Shown here one piece after another: positions 14,125 to 23,032 of a DNA stretch of 64,000 bases. Numbering within the stretch: position 1 is the first letter of the stretch; every line of letters starts with the position of its first letter. This DNA comes from Longimicrobiales bacterium (GTDB lineage: Bacteria > Gemmatimonadota > Gemmatimonadetes > Longimicrobiales > Gaopeijiaceae): positions 51,309 through 115,308 of the forward strand of contig JANQRP010000024.1 in the NCBI GenBank assembly GCA_028284495.1, written 5' to 3'. A program made the translations under genes and the position numbers. Below the pieces are notes generated by a model. The model worked only from the letters and a program-made list of their open reading frames with translations. It ran no database searches and was not told the DNA's origin.

Positions 14125-16620
14125 TCAGGCGGGCCCGACGTCGTAGACGGTCGGATCCCCGCCCGGATACTCTCCGCCGGCTCCGGAGATGTAGGTGCCG
14201 CTGATGGAGGTGACGACGCCGTCGACCACCGTCACCGTTCCCTCGAAGCTGTGGCCGGCCGTGATCCCACTGCCGGCTGCACCGGTTCCGGTCGCGATGA
14301 ATCCTCCGGTGGTCTCGTCGTAGGTACCGGACACCGCGACCCAGTTTCCGTCGCCTTCGATGACGATGTTCGCGCCCTCGATCGTGACGGTGAGCTTCGT
14401 GACCGTCGCGGCGATCCGATTGAAGGGCTCATGGCCACCCGGGTCGCCGCCGGACGGGACGCTGACGTTCACGTTGACCATCCCGCCGATCGGAGGGCAC
14501 CCGCCCCCTGGAGGTCCGTCCTCGAACGCGTCGGGGTTCGCGGGAACTCCGGTGTTGTCGGTCCCCCCGTCGCCCCCGTCGCCCGGCGTGGTGCCGTCAC
14601 CGCCGGGGCCCCCGTCCCCGGTGTCGTCGGCGATGGTGCCGGTTCCGTCGGTGCCGTCGGTGAACCCGTCGCCACCGGAGCCTTCGTTGCCGGCTCCATC
14701 ACCACCAGCTCCGCCGTTTCCGCCGGTGCCGACCGGACACATCGGAGCGCCCGCGCCTCCCATACCGTCCATGATGTCCATGTCCCCGCCGTCACCTCCG
14801 AAGCCGAACACGCCCTGACCCGGAGTCCCGGGCGCGCCTCCGGAGTCGCCTCCATCGCCGCCTTCGGCATCCATGAAGCCGCCGTCGGCACCGTCGGGGA
14901 ACGCCGTGTTGCCGTCCCCTCCGTTGCCGCCGCGGGCGGTCGCCGATCCGCCGGCTCCACCGTTCGCGCCCTCCTGCTGGACGTTGGTGATGCCGCCGGA
15001 GACCACCGTGAGGCCCCACTGGCCACCATCGCCGCCGTCGCCCGCCTCGGCGGTGGCGTCTCCACCGTCCTCCGCAGGGGCCGCCCCGGCGTCCGCACCG
15101 TCGGTGGCGGCCGCATCCGCGTCACCGCCCCAGCCGCCGTCGCCGAACGCGACACGCAGTGCACCCAGGGCCTCGAACTCGGCCGCCCCGTTTCGGACGT
15201 CGAGGAAGAACCATCCGCCGTCGCCTCCGTCGCCGGCCGTGGCGGTCGCATCTCCACCGGTACCGGCGCCATCCGCATCGGCCTCCCCGCCGTCGCCGCC
15301 GAACCCGGCCGACACGGCCGTGCCCTCTCCGCCGCCGATCGTGTTGTCCTGGAAGAGCGCGTCGCCGTTGAGAACGATGATCCTCACGTCGCCCCCGTCA
15401 CCGCCGTCCATGGCGGTCGACACGGGCCCGGCCGCACCGTCGGTACCGTCACCACCGTCCTGCGCCGCGATCTGGTTGCCACCGACGAAGAGCGCCGCAC
15501 CCGAACAGAAGAACGCCACGCCCTCCCCATCCTGACCCGGCCCGGCCACCGCCGGGTTCACCTGCGCGAGGAAGCCCTCGTAGACGCAGTCGAGCGGGCC
15601 GTCTCCCGGGGCCGCGAACGGGCTCCCCTGCCCCATCGCGAAGGCTTCGGCCGCCGAGGGCGCGCCGTTCCCGTCGATACCGGCGTTCGAAACGATGATC
15701 GCACCGGAGCTCGTGAGTTCGCCGCTCGCTGCGATCCCGCCCTCCGCCAGAATGGTGACGTCGGCCGCGTCGCCGGCGTTCCCGCCCGTGCACTGGTTGT
15801 CGAGCGTACCGGTGTGCGCGAAGTCGCCGGCCACGTTGACCAGGACCTCGCGGCAATTGCCCTCGATGGTGCCGTCGATGGTGAGCGCGTTCGCGTTGAG
15901 GACGAGGTCGTCCAGCAGCGTCAGGGTGACCCCCGCGAGGACGGTCGCACTGTCGACCGACAGCGTCCCTCCGATCGTCTGATCCGCGTCGAACACGACG
16001 TTCTGGAGGACCACGGTGATCGTCGCGGTGGCGCTCGCCGATCCGGCCGTGGCGGTGATCGTCGCCGTACCCGCGGCGACGCCGACGACCACGCCCCGGG
16101 TCGGCGTGGACTCGGTAACCGTGGCGACGGTCGCGTCCGACGTCGTCCAGACGATGGAGGGCACTGCGATGACGGTCCCACCTGCGTCGCGAACCACCGC
16201 CTCGATCGTCACGTTCCCGCCCGGACCGATCTCGAACGTCACGGGCGAAAGCGTGATCGTCGCTGGAGCCTGGGCGACGGTGATCGACGCGGTCCCGCTG
16301 GCGGTGAGCCCGTCCGCGACGGCGGAAGCCGTGATCGTCGCCGTGCCGAGGCCCACGGCCGTCACTTCGCCGGTCGGCGCGACCGTCGCGACCGACTCGT
16401 CACTGGACGACCAGGTCACGGTGGCCGTGACCGCCGCGCCTCCGTCGTCCCGGGCGTTGGCGGCGAGGGTGACCGTTTCGCCGATCGAAGCGAGGGTGGC
16501 CGTTCCAGGCGTAACCGTGACCGAGATCGACTGGGGCCCCGTCGGTCCGTCGCTGCCTCCACAGGCGCTCAGGAGGAACAGGGAGAGGAGGGTGAGGACC
16601 GACCGGCGTACACTGGGCAC
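14125..16620 (-). CDS. lipoprotein with BIG2 Ig-like domains and a long Gly/Asp-rich (PGRS-like) region
   Basis: An 831-residue protein read from GTG 16620, which follows GGAGC by 7 bases and gives a clean lipoprotein leader (LTLLSLFLLSAC). An ATG at 16689 would add 23 residues. Two BIG2 domains occupy residues about 25-215 (TWSSSDESVATV, VWTTSDATVATV). A stretch resembling a right-handed beta-helix follows (ILAEGGIAASGEL). Residues about 380-750 are dominated by GGDGG, GGNGG and GGAGG repeats broken by short hydrophobic segments (GGWFFLDVRNGAAEFEALGA). The last 110 residues are a beta-rich domain (FEGTVTVVDGVVTSISGTYI). The repeats resemble PE_PGRS or glycine-rich adhesins and are very acidic, which could mean metal binding. 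No enzyme motif is seen. Confidence 0.82.
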   Translation of the reverse strand: MPSVRRSVLTLLSLFLLSACGGSDGPTGPQSISVTVTPGTATLASIGETVTLAANARDDGGAAVTATVTWSSSDESVATVAPTGEVTAVGLGTATITASAVADGLTASGTASITVAQAPATITLSPVTFEIGPGGNVTIEAVVRDAGGTVIAVPSIVWTTSDATVATVTESTPTRGVVVGVAAGTATITATAGSASATATITVVLQNVVFDADQTIGGTLSVDSATVLAGVTLTLLDDLVLNANALTIDGTIEGNCREVLVNVAGDFAHTGTLDNQCTGGNAGDAADVTILAEGGIAASGELTSSGAIIVSNAGIDGNGAPSAAEAFAMGQGSPFAAPGDGPLDCVYEGFLAQVNPAVAGPGQDGEGVAFFCSGAALFVGGNQIAAQDGGDGTDGAAGPVSTAMDGGDGGDVRIIVLNGDALFQDNTIGGGEGTAVSAGFGGDGGEADADGAGTGGDATATAGDGGDGGWFFLDVRNGAAEFEALGALRVAFGDGGWGGDADAAATDGADAGAAPAEDGGDATAEAGDGGDGGQWGLTVVSGGITNVQQEGANGGAGGSATARGGNGGDGNTAFPDGADGGFMDAEGGDGGDSGGAPGTPGQGVFGFGGDGGDMDIMDGMGGAGAPMCPVGTGGNGGAGGDGAGNEGSGGDGFTDGTDGTGTIADDTGDGGPGGDGTTPGDGGDGGTDNTGVPANPDAFEDGPPGGGCPPIGGMVNVNVSVPSGGDPGGHEPFNRIAATVTKLTVTIEGANIVIEGDGNWVAVSGTYDETTGGFIATGTGAAGSGITAGHSFEGTVTVVDGVVTSISGTYISGAGGEYPGGDPTVYDVGPA

Positions 16621-16739
16621 GGTGCAGCTCCAGGCGCGAGGAGAAGAGGACGCTGGCCGGGCTGAGGCCACCCCGGCGCCTACCCTCATAACCTTCAGGA
16701 AACTTCAAAGTCAACCTGAGGACCGGCCCGACGCCGTTC

Positions 16740-17456
16740 TCAGAGGGCGTTCGCGGCCCCCGGCTTGACGGCCCGGATGGCGATTCGGCGCCTGAGAATC
16801 GGGAAGAACCGGTCCAGCAGCCGCTCGACCGTCCGCAGGACCGGCACGTGGGACTCGGCGAAGTACGCCACCTCGATCTCGAACCCGGCCGACGTACACA
16901 GGTCGCGCATCCGCGCCATCGACTTGTAGTCGACGTGCGTAGGGTCGGGTTTCAACAGGATGCGGTTGTTCTTGAGGATCTCGAGGAGATGTCCCCGGTG
17001 GGGCGTCCACACGGCGAATCGGCCTCCGGGGCGCAGGATGCGGAACGCCTCCCGCGCGACGCGCTCGGCGTCCTCGGGGTAGAGATGCTCGAAGAGGTCC
17101 GCGGCGATGACGAGATCGTAGCGATCGCCCTCGAGGCCGGTGTCTCCCGCGTCGGCCTGCAGGAACTCGACGTTCTCGGCACCGTGTCGGGCGAGAGCGT
17201 CGCGGGACAGTTCGACGCTCCGGGCCGAGAAGTCGACCCCGAGGATCGACCGGACCTTGGGCGCGAGCGCGAGCTCGAAGGTGCCCCACCCCGACCCCAG
17301 ATCGACCACGTCGTCCGTGGGCCCGGGAGCCGCGAGGGCTTCGACCATGCGCACCCGGTACCGCTGGAACGGACTCTCCGGATCCAGGAGGTGCGCCGCC
17401 TCGGTCTCGAAGTAGCCGGAGGAGTCGTAGTACGCCTGATCGATCCGTTCGCTCAT
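16740..17456 (-). CDS. class I SAM-dependent methyltransferase
   Basis: A 238-residue methyltransferase (Methyltransf_11/25 type). Motif I is VVDLGSGWGTFELAL, the acidic end of strand 2 is ILGVDFSARSVEL, and motif post-I is ADAGDTGLEGDRYDLVIAADLFEHL. The C-terminus (FDRFFPILRRRIAIRA) is basic. It starts at ATG 17456, 10 bases after the DPM1-like glycosyltransferase stop, and is the last gene of the surface-glycan operon. A lipid-linked sugar or glycan-end substrate is therefore the likely context, by inference only. Confidence 0.88.
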   Translation of the reverse strand: MSERIDQAYYDSSGYFETEAAHLLDPESPFQRYRVRMVEALAAPGPTDDVVDLGSGWGTFELALAPKVRSILGVDFSARSVELSRDALARHGAENVEFLQADAGDTGLEGDRYDLVIAADLFEHLYPEDAERVAREAFRILRPGGRFAVWTPHRGHLLEILKNNRILLKPDPTHVDYKSMARMRDLCTSAGFEIEVAYFAESHVPVLRTVERLLDRFFPILRRRIAIRAVKPGAANAL

Positions 17457-17466
17457 CCGGAGAACC

Positions 17467-18240
17467 TCAGAGACGACCGAACAGGTCCATGAACCGGAGC
17501 TTCCAGACCTTCCATACCGCCTCGCGCACGATGGCCTTCGACATCTTCGACTCGCCGCTGTCGCGCTCGACGAACACGATCGGGACCTCCGCGATCCGCG
17601 CCCCGTTCCGCCATGCGCGCAACTTGAGCTCGATCTGGAACGTGTAGCCGTTGGACTGGATGTCGTCGAGGTCGATGGAGCGCAGAACGGACGCTCTGAA
17701 ACAGTTGAAGCCTCCCGTGGCGTCACGGATCGGAAGTCCCGTCACGATACGGGCATACAGACTTCCGCCGATGGAGATCAGGAGGCGGGAGAGCGGCCAG
17801 TTGACGACGTTGACCCTGCCATCCACGTACCGGGATCCGATCACGACGTCGTGCGTCTCCAGGGCGGCGAGGATCGTGGCGAGATCCTCGGGGCGGTGCG
17901 ACAGATCGGCGTCCATCTCGCAGATGGCGTCGTAGGCACGCTCGAGGCCCCAGCGGAAGCCTGCGACATACGCTCGGCCGAGTCCTTCCTTCGCGGTGCG
18001 ATGGAGTACGTGGACGCGCTCGGCATGCGACTCGGCGAGCTCGTCGGCGAGCGCGCCGGTGCCGTCCGGCGACCCGTCGTCGACCACGAGAATCGAGATG
18101 CGCGGGTCGACATCCAGCACCAGCGGTACGATCCGCGGCAGGTTCTCCCGTTCGTTGTAGGTGGGGATGGTCACGAGGACCCGCCCGATCGGGGTCACCG
18201 CGCCGGTGTCGACGTCCCCGCGGACGACGTCCTCGCTCAC
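17467..18240 (-). CDS. DPM1-like family 2 glycosyltransferase (polyprenol-phosphate sugar synthase)
   Basis: A 257-residue GT2 enzyme without C-terminal membrane segments, like bacterial polyprenol-monophosphomannose synthases. It would transfer a hexose from a nucleotide sugar to a polyprenyl phosphate at the inner membrane. Motifs are TIPTYNERENLPRIV, VVDDGSPDGTG, the DAD-type metal site EMDADLSHRPEDL and the signature FQIELKLRAWRNG with a following SKMSKAIVREA. The GTG start at 18240 overlaps the stop of the flippase-like gene by 4 bases (GTGA) and has GGAGG just upstream. Confidence 0.9.
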   Translation of the reverse strand: MSEDVVRGDVDTGAVTPIGRVLVTIPTYNERENLPRIVPLVLDVDPRISILVVDDGSPDGTGALADELAESHAERVHVLHRTAKEGLGRAYVAGFRWGLERAYDAICEMDADLSHRPEDLATILAALETHDVVIGSRYVDGRVNVVNWPLSRLLISIGGSLYARIVTGLPIRDATGGFNCFRASVLRSIDLDDIQSNGYTFQIELKLRAWRNGARIAEVPIVFVERDSGESKMSKAIVREAVWKVWKLRFMDLFGRL

Positions 18241-19328
18241 GACGGATCCTCCCGGTGCGTCGACCCGGGCGGATCGTGGTCGCCCGACCGGACCCCGCCG
18301 TGGGCTGTGGCCGGCGCGAGACCTCGCAGGGTGCGCGGCGCCATCGCGAAGGCCGGCAGGACCTCGACGCCCGTCGTCCAGAGACGGGCGACGACGGCGA
18401 GCGCCAGGGCGCGCTCGGGCGTCATGAGCGGCGCGAGGAACAGCGTGAGGAGGGACTCCCGCACGCCGGCGCCGGCTGGCGCGAATAGGGCCAGGTACCC
18501 GCCCACGTAGGCGGCGGCGAAGGCCGCACCCGCCTGGAGAAAGGTGGCCCACCCGGCGAGGCCGAGAAACAGGAGCCAGAAGGCCGTGGCGTAGATGGAC
18601 CAGTTCACCGTGTAGAGTACGGTCCACCGCCAGACGAACGCGGGGTCGGCGAGGACGGGAGGCGTGGTGGCGTCGGGCTCCCGGCTGAATCGCCGCCAGA
18701 GCGTCGCGAGCAGCCGGCGCGCGGCTGGAAGGCTCCCCAGGACGAGAAACAGACCCACGGCGCCCACGCCGAGCCAGCCCCACGTGCGGACCTCGGATCC
18801 GGGAGCGAAGAAGGCGCCGAGGCCGACGAGCGTGGCGCCGAGGAGCGCCACTCCCTGCCCCAGCACGGCCGCGACGGCCGCGACGGCCGGGCGCACGCCT
18901 TCGCGGGCGGCGAGGACGGTCAGCCCGGCGAGCTGCAGGACCTTCCCCGGCACGTAGCGGCCGAGGTTGGCGACGAGGAAGAGGCGGGCGGCCCGGGCGG
19001 GCGGAATCCGTGGTCCGCCGAGTTCCCGGACCATGCGACCCCACAGGACCGCAGAGATGCCGTAGCCGAGCGCGAGGACCAGCACCGACAGGACCAGCCA
19101 GTGCCAGCGGACGTCCCATCCCCCGAACTCGAGGCTCCACAGACGCTCCAGATCCACGCCGACGCGGTCGATGATGAACCACGTGACGCCGACCGTGAGC
19201 ACGACCTGGACGACGAATCGGAGCGTACGGCCGGCTCGGCCGGTGCTCGATCCGCCCAGTTCTCCGTCGGCTGTCGTGGGCGGGGCCGTCGGGGGCGGGC
19301 GCGTCACGGCGTCACTCGTCGTCGGCAT
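18237..19328 (-). CDS. flippase-like integral membrane protein (UPF0104/LPG-synthase TM domain family)
   Basis: A 363-residue polytopic protein from ATG 19328, with about eight hydrophobic segments and family marks such as ANLGRYVPGKVLQLAG, near the start of the third segment, and APAGAGVRESLL later. This family includes the membrane domain of lysylphosphatidylglycerol synthase and proteins thought to move lipid-linked substrates. The catalytic MprF cytoplasmic domain is absent. Between the YfhO-like protein and the DPM1-like transferase, a role with polyprenyl-linked sugars is plausible. Its start overlaps the YfhO-like stop by 17 bases. Confidence 0.82.
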   Translation of the reverse strand: MPTTSDAVTRPPPTAPPTTADGELGGSSTGRAGRTLRFVVQVVLTVGVTWFIIDRVGVDLERLWSLEFGGWDVRWHWLVLSVLVLALGYGISAVLWGRMVRELGGPRIPPARAARLFLVANLGRYVPGKVLQLAGLTVLAAREGVRPAVAAVAAVLGQGVALLGATLVGLGAFFAPGSEVRTWGWLGVGAVGLFLVLGSLPAARRLLATLWRRFSREPDATTPPVLADPAFVWRWTVLYTVNWSIYATAFWLLFLGLAGWATFLQAGAAFAAAYVGGYLALFAPAGAGVRESLLTLFLAPLMTPERALALAVVARLWTTGVEVLPAFAMAPRTLRGLAPATAHGGVRSGDHDPPGSTHREDPS

Positions 19329-21822
19329 CGTCGGCGTTGATCCCGGTCGGTCGGCGACGCCGGGCGATGCCCGCACCTGCGACGCCGACGAGCACCAGCC
19401 CGCTCAACAGGGACACCGTGGACCCGAGACGGACGTCGGCGTCCCGGTGGACGAGCGCGACCTCGCTCGTGCCCTCCGGCACGACGACCGCCTGCTGAGA
19501 GACGTTCACGCGGTGCACCTCGGCGGGTGCGCCGTCGACGGTCGCTTCCCACCCGCTGTACCAGTTGTCCGCGACGACCAGCAGCGCCGGACGATCCGTG
19601 GTCACGCGGAGTGTCTTCGCGTCGGCCCGTCGCTCCACCCAGATCACCTCGCCCACGGGCACACCCGACCGGAGCGAGACGTCGAGCTCCTCGGCCGCGA
19701 TCACCATTCGGTCGATCGGGAACTCCGGGTCCGCGAGCGCGCCCACGGCCTCGGCGTCGGGCGCGACGCGGACCTCCGTCACGAGCCGGGCGCGCGGCAG
19801 GTCGTCGATGCGGTAGAGGGTCTCGTACACCTGTCCGTCGGCGAACTGGGACGCGGTCTCCACCGTCGCGCCGTCGAACGCCTGGAGTCCCTGCTGCTGT
19901 GCGTCGCCGAACTGGGCCGACGGCCACAGCACGTAGCGTGTGTTCGTCAGCCGGAGGATGTTCTCGGAAAAGAGGAGGTTGTTCGGGAGGCCGCCCCCCG
20001 CGGCACCGATGAGGTCCCGGTACCGGGCGAGGTCGTTCGGGTGGTGACCCCACGTCAGTTCGATCCCGAACATCGACCCGCGGACGCTTCCGCTGCGCTC
20101 TCGCATGTCGAGGAGCCGGAAGGGAGCCTCGACGTCGACCTTCGCGGCGATGTACTCCTCCATCGGCGTAGGCGCGCCGAACGAGTCGAAGTCCTTCGTC
20201 ACCAGGAAGCTGTCGGCGATCCGCGCGCCGTCGACAGTCACGAGCAGCGCGAGCCCCCCGAAGACCGCGACCGCCGGGATCTTCCGGTTCATCGCGGCCC
20301 ATCCGAGGGCCGCGGTCGCCACCGCGAAGAGCGCCGCGACCAGCGCTCCTCGCGTGATGAACTCGTCGAGCGCCGCCAGCGCCGCGAGGCGCTCGTCCGT
20401 GATCGACGCGTAGACGGTCGTGGTCCAGACCGACTGAAGCGCGCCGGACGCTGCGAGCACGAACAGGAGCCCGCACGCGGCCGCACCCGACCAGAGCACG
20501 GTGGCCGCGCGACCCGCGGGGTCCACACGATCCTCGGCCGCGGCCAGCAGGTGATCGGTGCCGAGCGCGGCGAGCGTGGCCACCGCGAAGCCGGTCAGGA
20601 AGATGGCCATGCTGGCCGCCCGGAAGAGCGACACCTTGGGCAACGCGGCGTACGCGACGTGCCACACCGGGGTGTTCGCGCCCAGCGCGTACAGCAGCGC
20701 GAGTCCACCGATGCCCACGAAGTACCAGCGGAGCCGGCGAGCGGCCGGCGTGACGAAGCCCACCGCCGCCAGCAGCAGGAGGACCAGTCCGATGTACTCG
20801 TGGTTCAGCTTCCCAGGATTGCGACCCCAGTAGGTCCCCCTCCCCCATCCCGCCTCGAGGCGACTGTTCCCGATGAACTCGGGGAGAATCAGCGACATCG
20901 CTTCTTCGGGGTGCAGCGACCAGGAAGCCGCGTACGCCTTGTTGGCCTCGGCCGACGCCTCGGTGGTCGTCGCGGTCCGCCGGGAGTCGGAATCGATGTA
21001 GTCCAGCGCCGGCAGGAACTGCGGCGCCGCGAGCCCGACCCCGACGACCGACGCCGCGACGAAGGCCGCGAATCGACCGAATGCTGGACGCGAAGTCCTG
21101 CGCCATTCGGGGCGCGACTCCGAGCCCGAATCCGAACCCGAGCCCGAATCGGGGTGCTGTGCCTCGTCCGCCCCGCCCGCGCCTCCCCCGAGCGCCAGAA
21201 ACACACCGTACGCCCCCGTCGCGAGGAAGAGGAAGTAGGCCATCTGGAAGTGCGTGGTGAGCGTGATGAACGCCACGGCCACGCCGATGCTCGCCCACGC
21301 GACCAGGCGACCGGACCGGAACCACGCGTGCACGGCCCAGAACAGCCAGGGCGTCAGCGCGATCACGAACATCTTCCCGTCGTGGGCCGGGAAGACGAGC
21401 GTGACGAAGTGGGGCGCGACCAGGTATCCGAGGCCGGCGACGGTCGCCGCCCACCGCCCCACCCCGAGGGCCCGGGCCCACCCGTACATCCCGACACCCG
21501 CGAGGAAGACGTGGAGCACGAGCTTCCAGCCCAGTGCCCGATACGTCTCCATGACCAGCAGGAGCGGCGCGGACAGCGGGTAGAGGGCGTCGCCGCCCGC
21601 GAGCGAGGCCAGGAACGGCGTCCCTCCCAGGATCAGCGGGTTCCATCCCGGGAAATTCCCCCGCCCGAGCGCGTCGGCGAAGAAGAGGCGGGCGGTGTAG
21701 CCGAGACCCTCCGTGTCCGAGCCGTAGAGCATCGCGTCCGAGAACACGAAGTCGCGGAACAGGACGACGGTGACGAGGGCGAAGAGCCCCAATGAGAACC
21801 AGCGTGACTTCAGGAAGTCCAC
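19312..21822 (-). CDS. YfhO-like large polytopic membrane protein (GT-C type)
   Basis: An 836-residue protein with about a dozen hydrophobic segments and an extracytoplasmic C-terminal beta-rich domain, ending in one more membrane helix and a basic tail (GIARRRRPTGI). The first loop has the conserved YfhO features SDAMLYGSDTEG and PGWNPLILGGTPF. YfhO-family members are GT-C enzymes that use polyprenyl-phosphate sugars to modify wall or envelope polymers. This fits the DPM1-like synthase two genes downstream. The GTG start at 21822 was chosen because it directly precedes the first hydrophobic helix; no good ribosome site is visible. Confidence 0.83.
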   Translation of the reverse strand: MDFLKSRWFSLGLFALVTVVLFRDFVFSDAMLYGSDTEGLGYTARLFFADALGRGNFPGWNPLILGGTPFLASLAGGDALYPLSAPLLLVMETYRALGWKLVLHVFLAGVGMYGWARALGVGRWAATVAGLGYLVAPHFVTLVFPAHDGKMFVIALTPWLFWAVHAWFRSGRLVAWASIGVAVAFITLTTHFQMAYFLFLATGAYGVFLALGGGAGGADEAQHPDSGSGSDSGSESRPEWRRTSRPAFGRFAAFVAASVVGVGLAAPQFLPALDYIDSDSRRTATTTEASAEANKAYAASWSLHPEEAMSLILPEFIGNSRLEAGWGRGTYWGRNPGKLNHEYIGLVLLLLAAVGFVTPAARRLRWYFVGIGGLALLYALGANTPVWHVAYAALPKVSLFRAASMAIFLTGFAVATLAALGTDHLLAAAEDRVDPAGRAATVLWSGAAACGLLFVLAASGALQSVWTTTVYASITDERLAALAALDEFITRGALVAALFAVATAALGWAAMNRKIPAVAVFGGLALLVTVDGARIADSFLVTKDFDSFGAPTPMEEYIAAKVDVEAPFRLLDMRERSGSVRGSMFGIELTWGHHPNDLARYRDLIGAAGGGLPNNLLFSENILRLTNTRYVLWPSAQFGDAQQQGLQAFDGATVETASQFADGQVYETLYRIDDLPRARLVTEVRVAPDAEAVGALADPEFPIDRMVIAAEELDVSLRSGVPVGEVIWVERRADAKTLRVTTDRPALLVVADNWYSGWEATVDGAPAEVHRVNVSQQAVVVPEGTSEVALVHRDADVRLGSTVSLLSGLVLVGVAGAGIARRRRPTGINADDADDE

Positions 21823-21847
21823 GGACGGGTTGGGCAGCGAGGAGGGG

Positions 21848-23032
21848 TCATCGGGCTTCGGCGGCGGACGCGGGCGCGGGGGTTCCGGACAGCAGTCGCC
21901 GATAGATCTCGAGATGGCGCTCGGCGAGTCGGCGGTTGCTCCACCGGGCCACCACGCGGCGGCGGCCTTCGATACCGCGGAGCGCGAGATCGGGGTCGGC
22001 GAGGAGCCCGGACACGCGAGCGGCCAGCGCCTCCGGGTCCGCGGGCTCGAACAGGCCGCCGACGCCGTCGTCCACGATCTCCGGCAGCCCGCCGACGTTG
22101 GAGGCCGCGACGGGGACCTCGCACGAGAGGCACTCGAGTGCGGCCACCGAGGTGGCCTCCATGAGCGACGGAAACAGGGCCAACTCCGCCGACCGCAGCA
22201 GTCCCGGCATCTCGGTGTTCGGACGGCGTCCGAGAAAGACGGCCCGGGCGGCGACGCCGAGCTCCCCCGCGAGGCCCTCCAGCCGGGCGCGCTCGGGCCC
22301 GTCCCCCACGAACAGCATCTCGACGTCGTGGTGCCGGGCGATGATCGGGAGCGCGCGGATGGCGAACTCGACGCCGTTCTTCTCGAAGAGCCGTCGAGGC
22401 ACCACGATGCGGCGGCGCCCGTCGTCGGTCGCGGGGAGCCCCGGCTCACCCGGACCGAACCGGTCGGTGTCCACGCCGTTGGTCAGCGGCTCGACCCGGC
22501 GGTCCGGAGCGATGCGCATCCCCACCTCCGCGATCTCGCGGCTGGCGGCCAGGTTGTGGTCGGCGGCCCGGATCATCCGTCCGAAGATCGGACGCCAGAA
22601 CGCGGACTCGGCGCGCATCAGGAAGTGGGAGGTGTGCCAGGTCGTCACGACGGGCTGTTCGCGTCCGCGACGGGCGACGAGGGCGGGGACGACCGACGCG
22701 AACGCCTGCGCGTGCAGGATGTCGGCGTCGCGGGCGAGCGCGGCCGTCCGAGGGGTCGAGAACATCGCGTGCAGGCCCCACCCGACCGGGTTTCGCCCCG
22801 GGAACCAGGTCCTGTAGACTTCCACCCTGTCCATGACCTCGTGCGACGGAAGGCCTCCCTGGGACTTCGACGTCACGATGGCGACGCGATGGCCCATGTG
22901 CGCCAGCGCGCGGCAGAGGTAGAACACGTGGCTCTCGAGCCCGCCGACCTCCGGCGGGAAGTAGACGCAGTGCATGAGGATGGTGAGCGGCCGCCCGTCC
23001 AACGCCCGTACCATCGAGTCCCGTGCGTTCAT
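21848..23032 (-). CDS. family 4 glycosyltransferase
   Basis: A 394-residue retaining GT4 with the two-Rossmann (GT-B) fold. The N-domain has FPPEVGGLESHVFYLCRALA and the C-domain has NGVDTDRFGPGE, LFVGDGPERARLEGLA, and the nucleotide-sugar binding stretch LFPSLMEATSVAALE with the E-x7-E pattern. It begins at ATG 23032, overlapping the wecB stop by 4 bases (ATGA). It would add a sugar to a lipid-linked or LPS acceptor on the cytoplasmic face; donor and acceptor are unknown. Confidence 0.9.
   Translation of the reverse strand: MNARDSMVRALDGRPLTILMHCVYFPPEVGGLESHVFYLCRALAHMGHRVAIVTSKSQGGLPSHEVMDRVEVYRTWFPGRNPVGWGLHAMFSTPRTAALARDADILHAQAFASVVPALVARRGREQPVVTTWHTSHFLMRAESAFWRPIFGRMIRAADHNLAASREIAEVGMRIAPDRRVEPLTNGVDTDRFGPGEPGLPATDDGRRRIVVPRRLFEKNGVEFAIRALPIIARHHDVEMLFVGDGPERARLEGLAGELGVAARAVFLGRRPNTEMPGLLRSAELALFPSLMEATSVAALECLSCEVPVAASNVGGLPEIVDDGVGGLFEPADPEALAARVSGLLADPDLALRGIEGRRRVVARWSNRRLAERHLEIYRRLLSGTPAPASAAEAR

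Noticed and set aside
14400..15500. Repeated GC-rich motif resembling a CRISPR or satellite array
   Set aside because: The periodicity is a codon-level GGN pattern inside one long reading frame with irregular spacing; there are no uniform repeats and spacers.
19171..21795. Long open frame on the plus strand opposite the YfhO-like gene
   Set aside because: It is Arg/His/Glu-rich with no recognisable motif and mirrors the codon bias of the real minus-strand gene. Similar long antisense frames lie opposite most genes here and are expected at this GC content.
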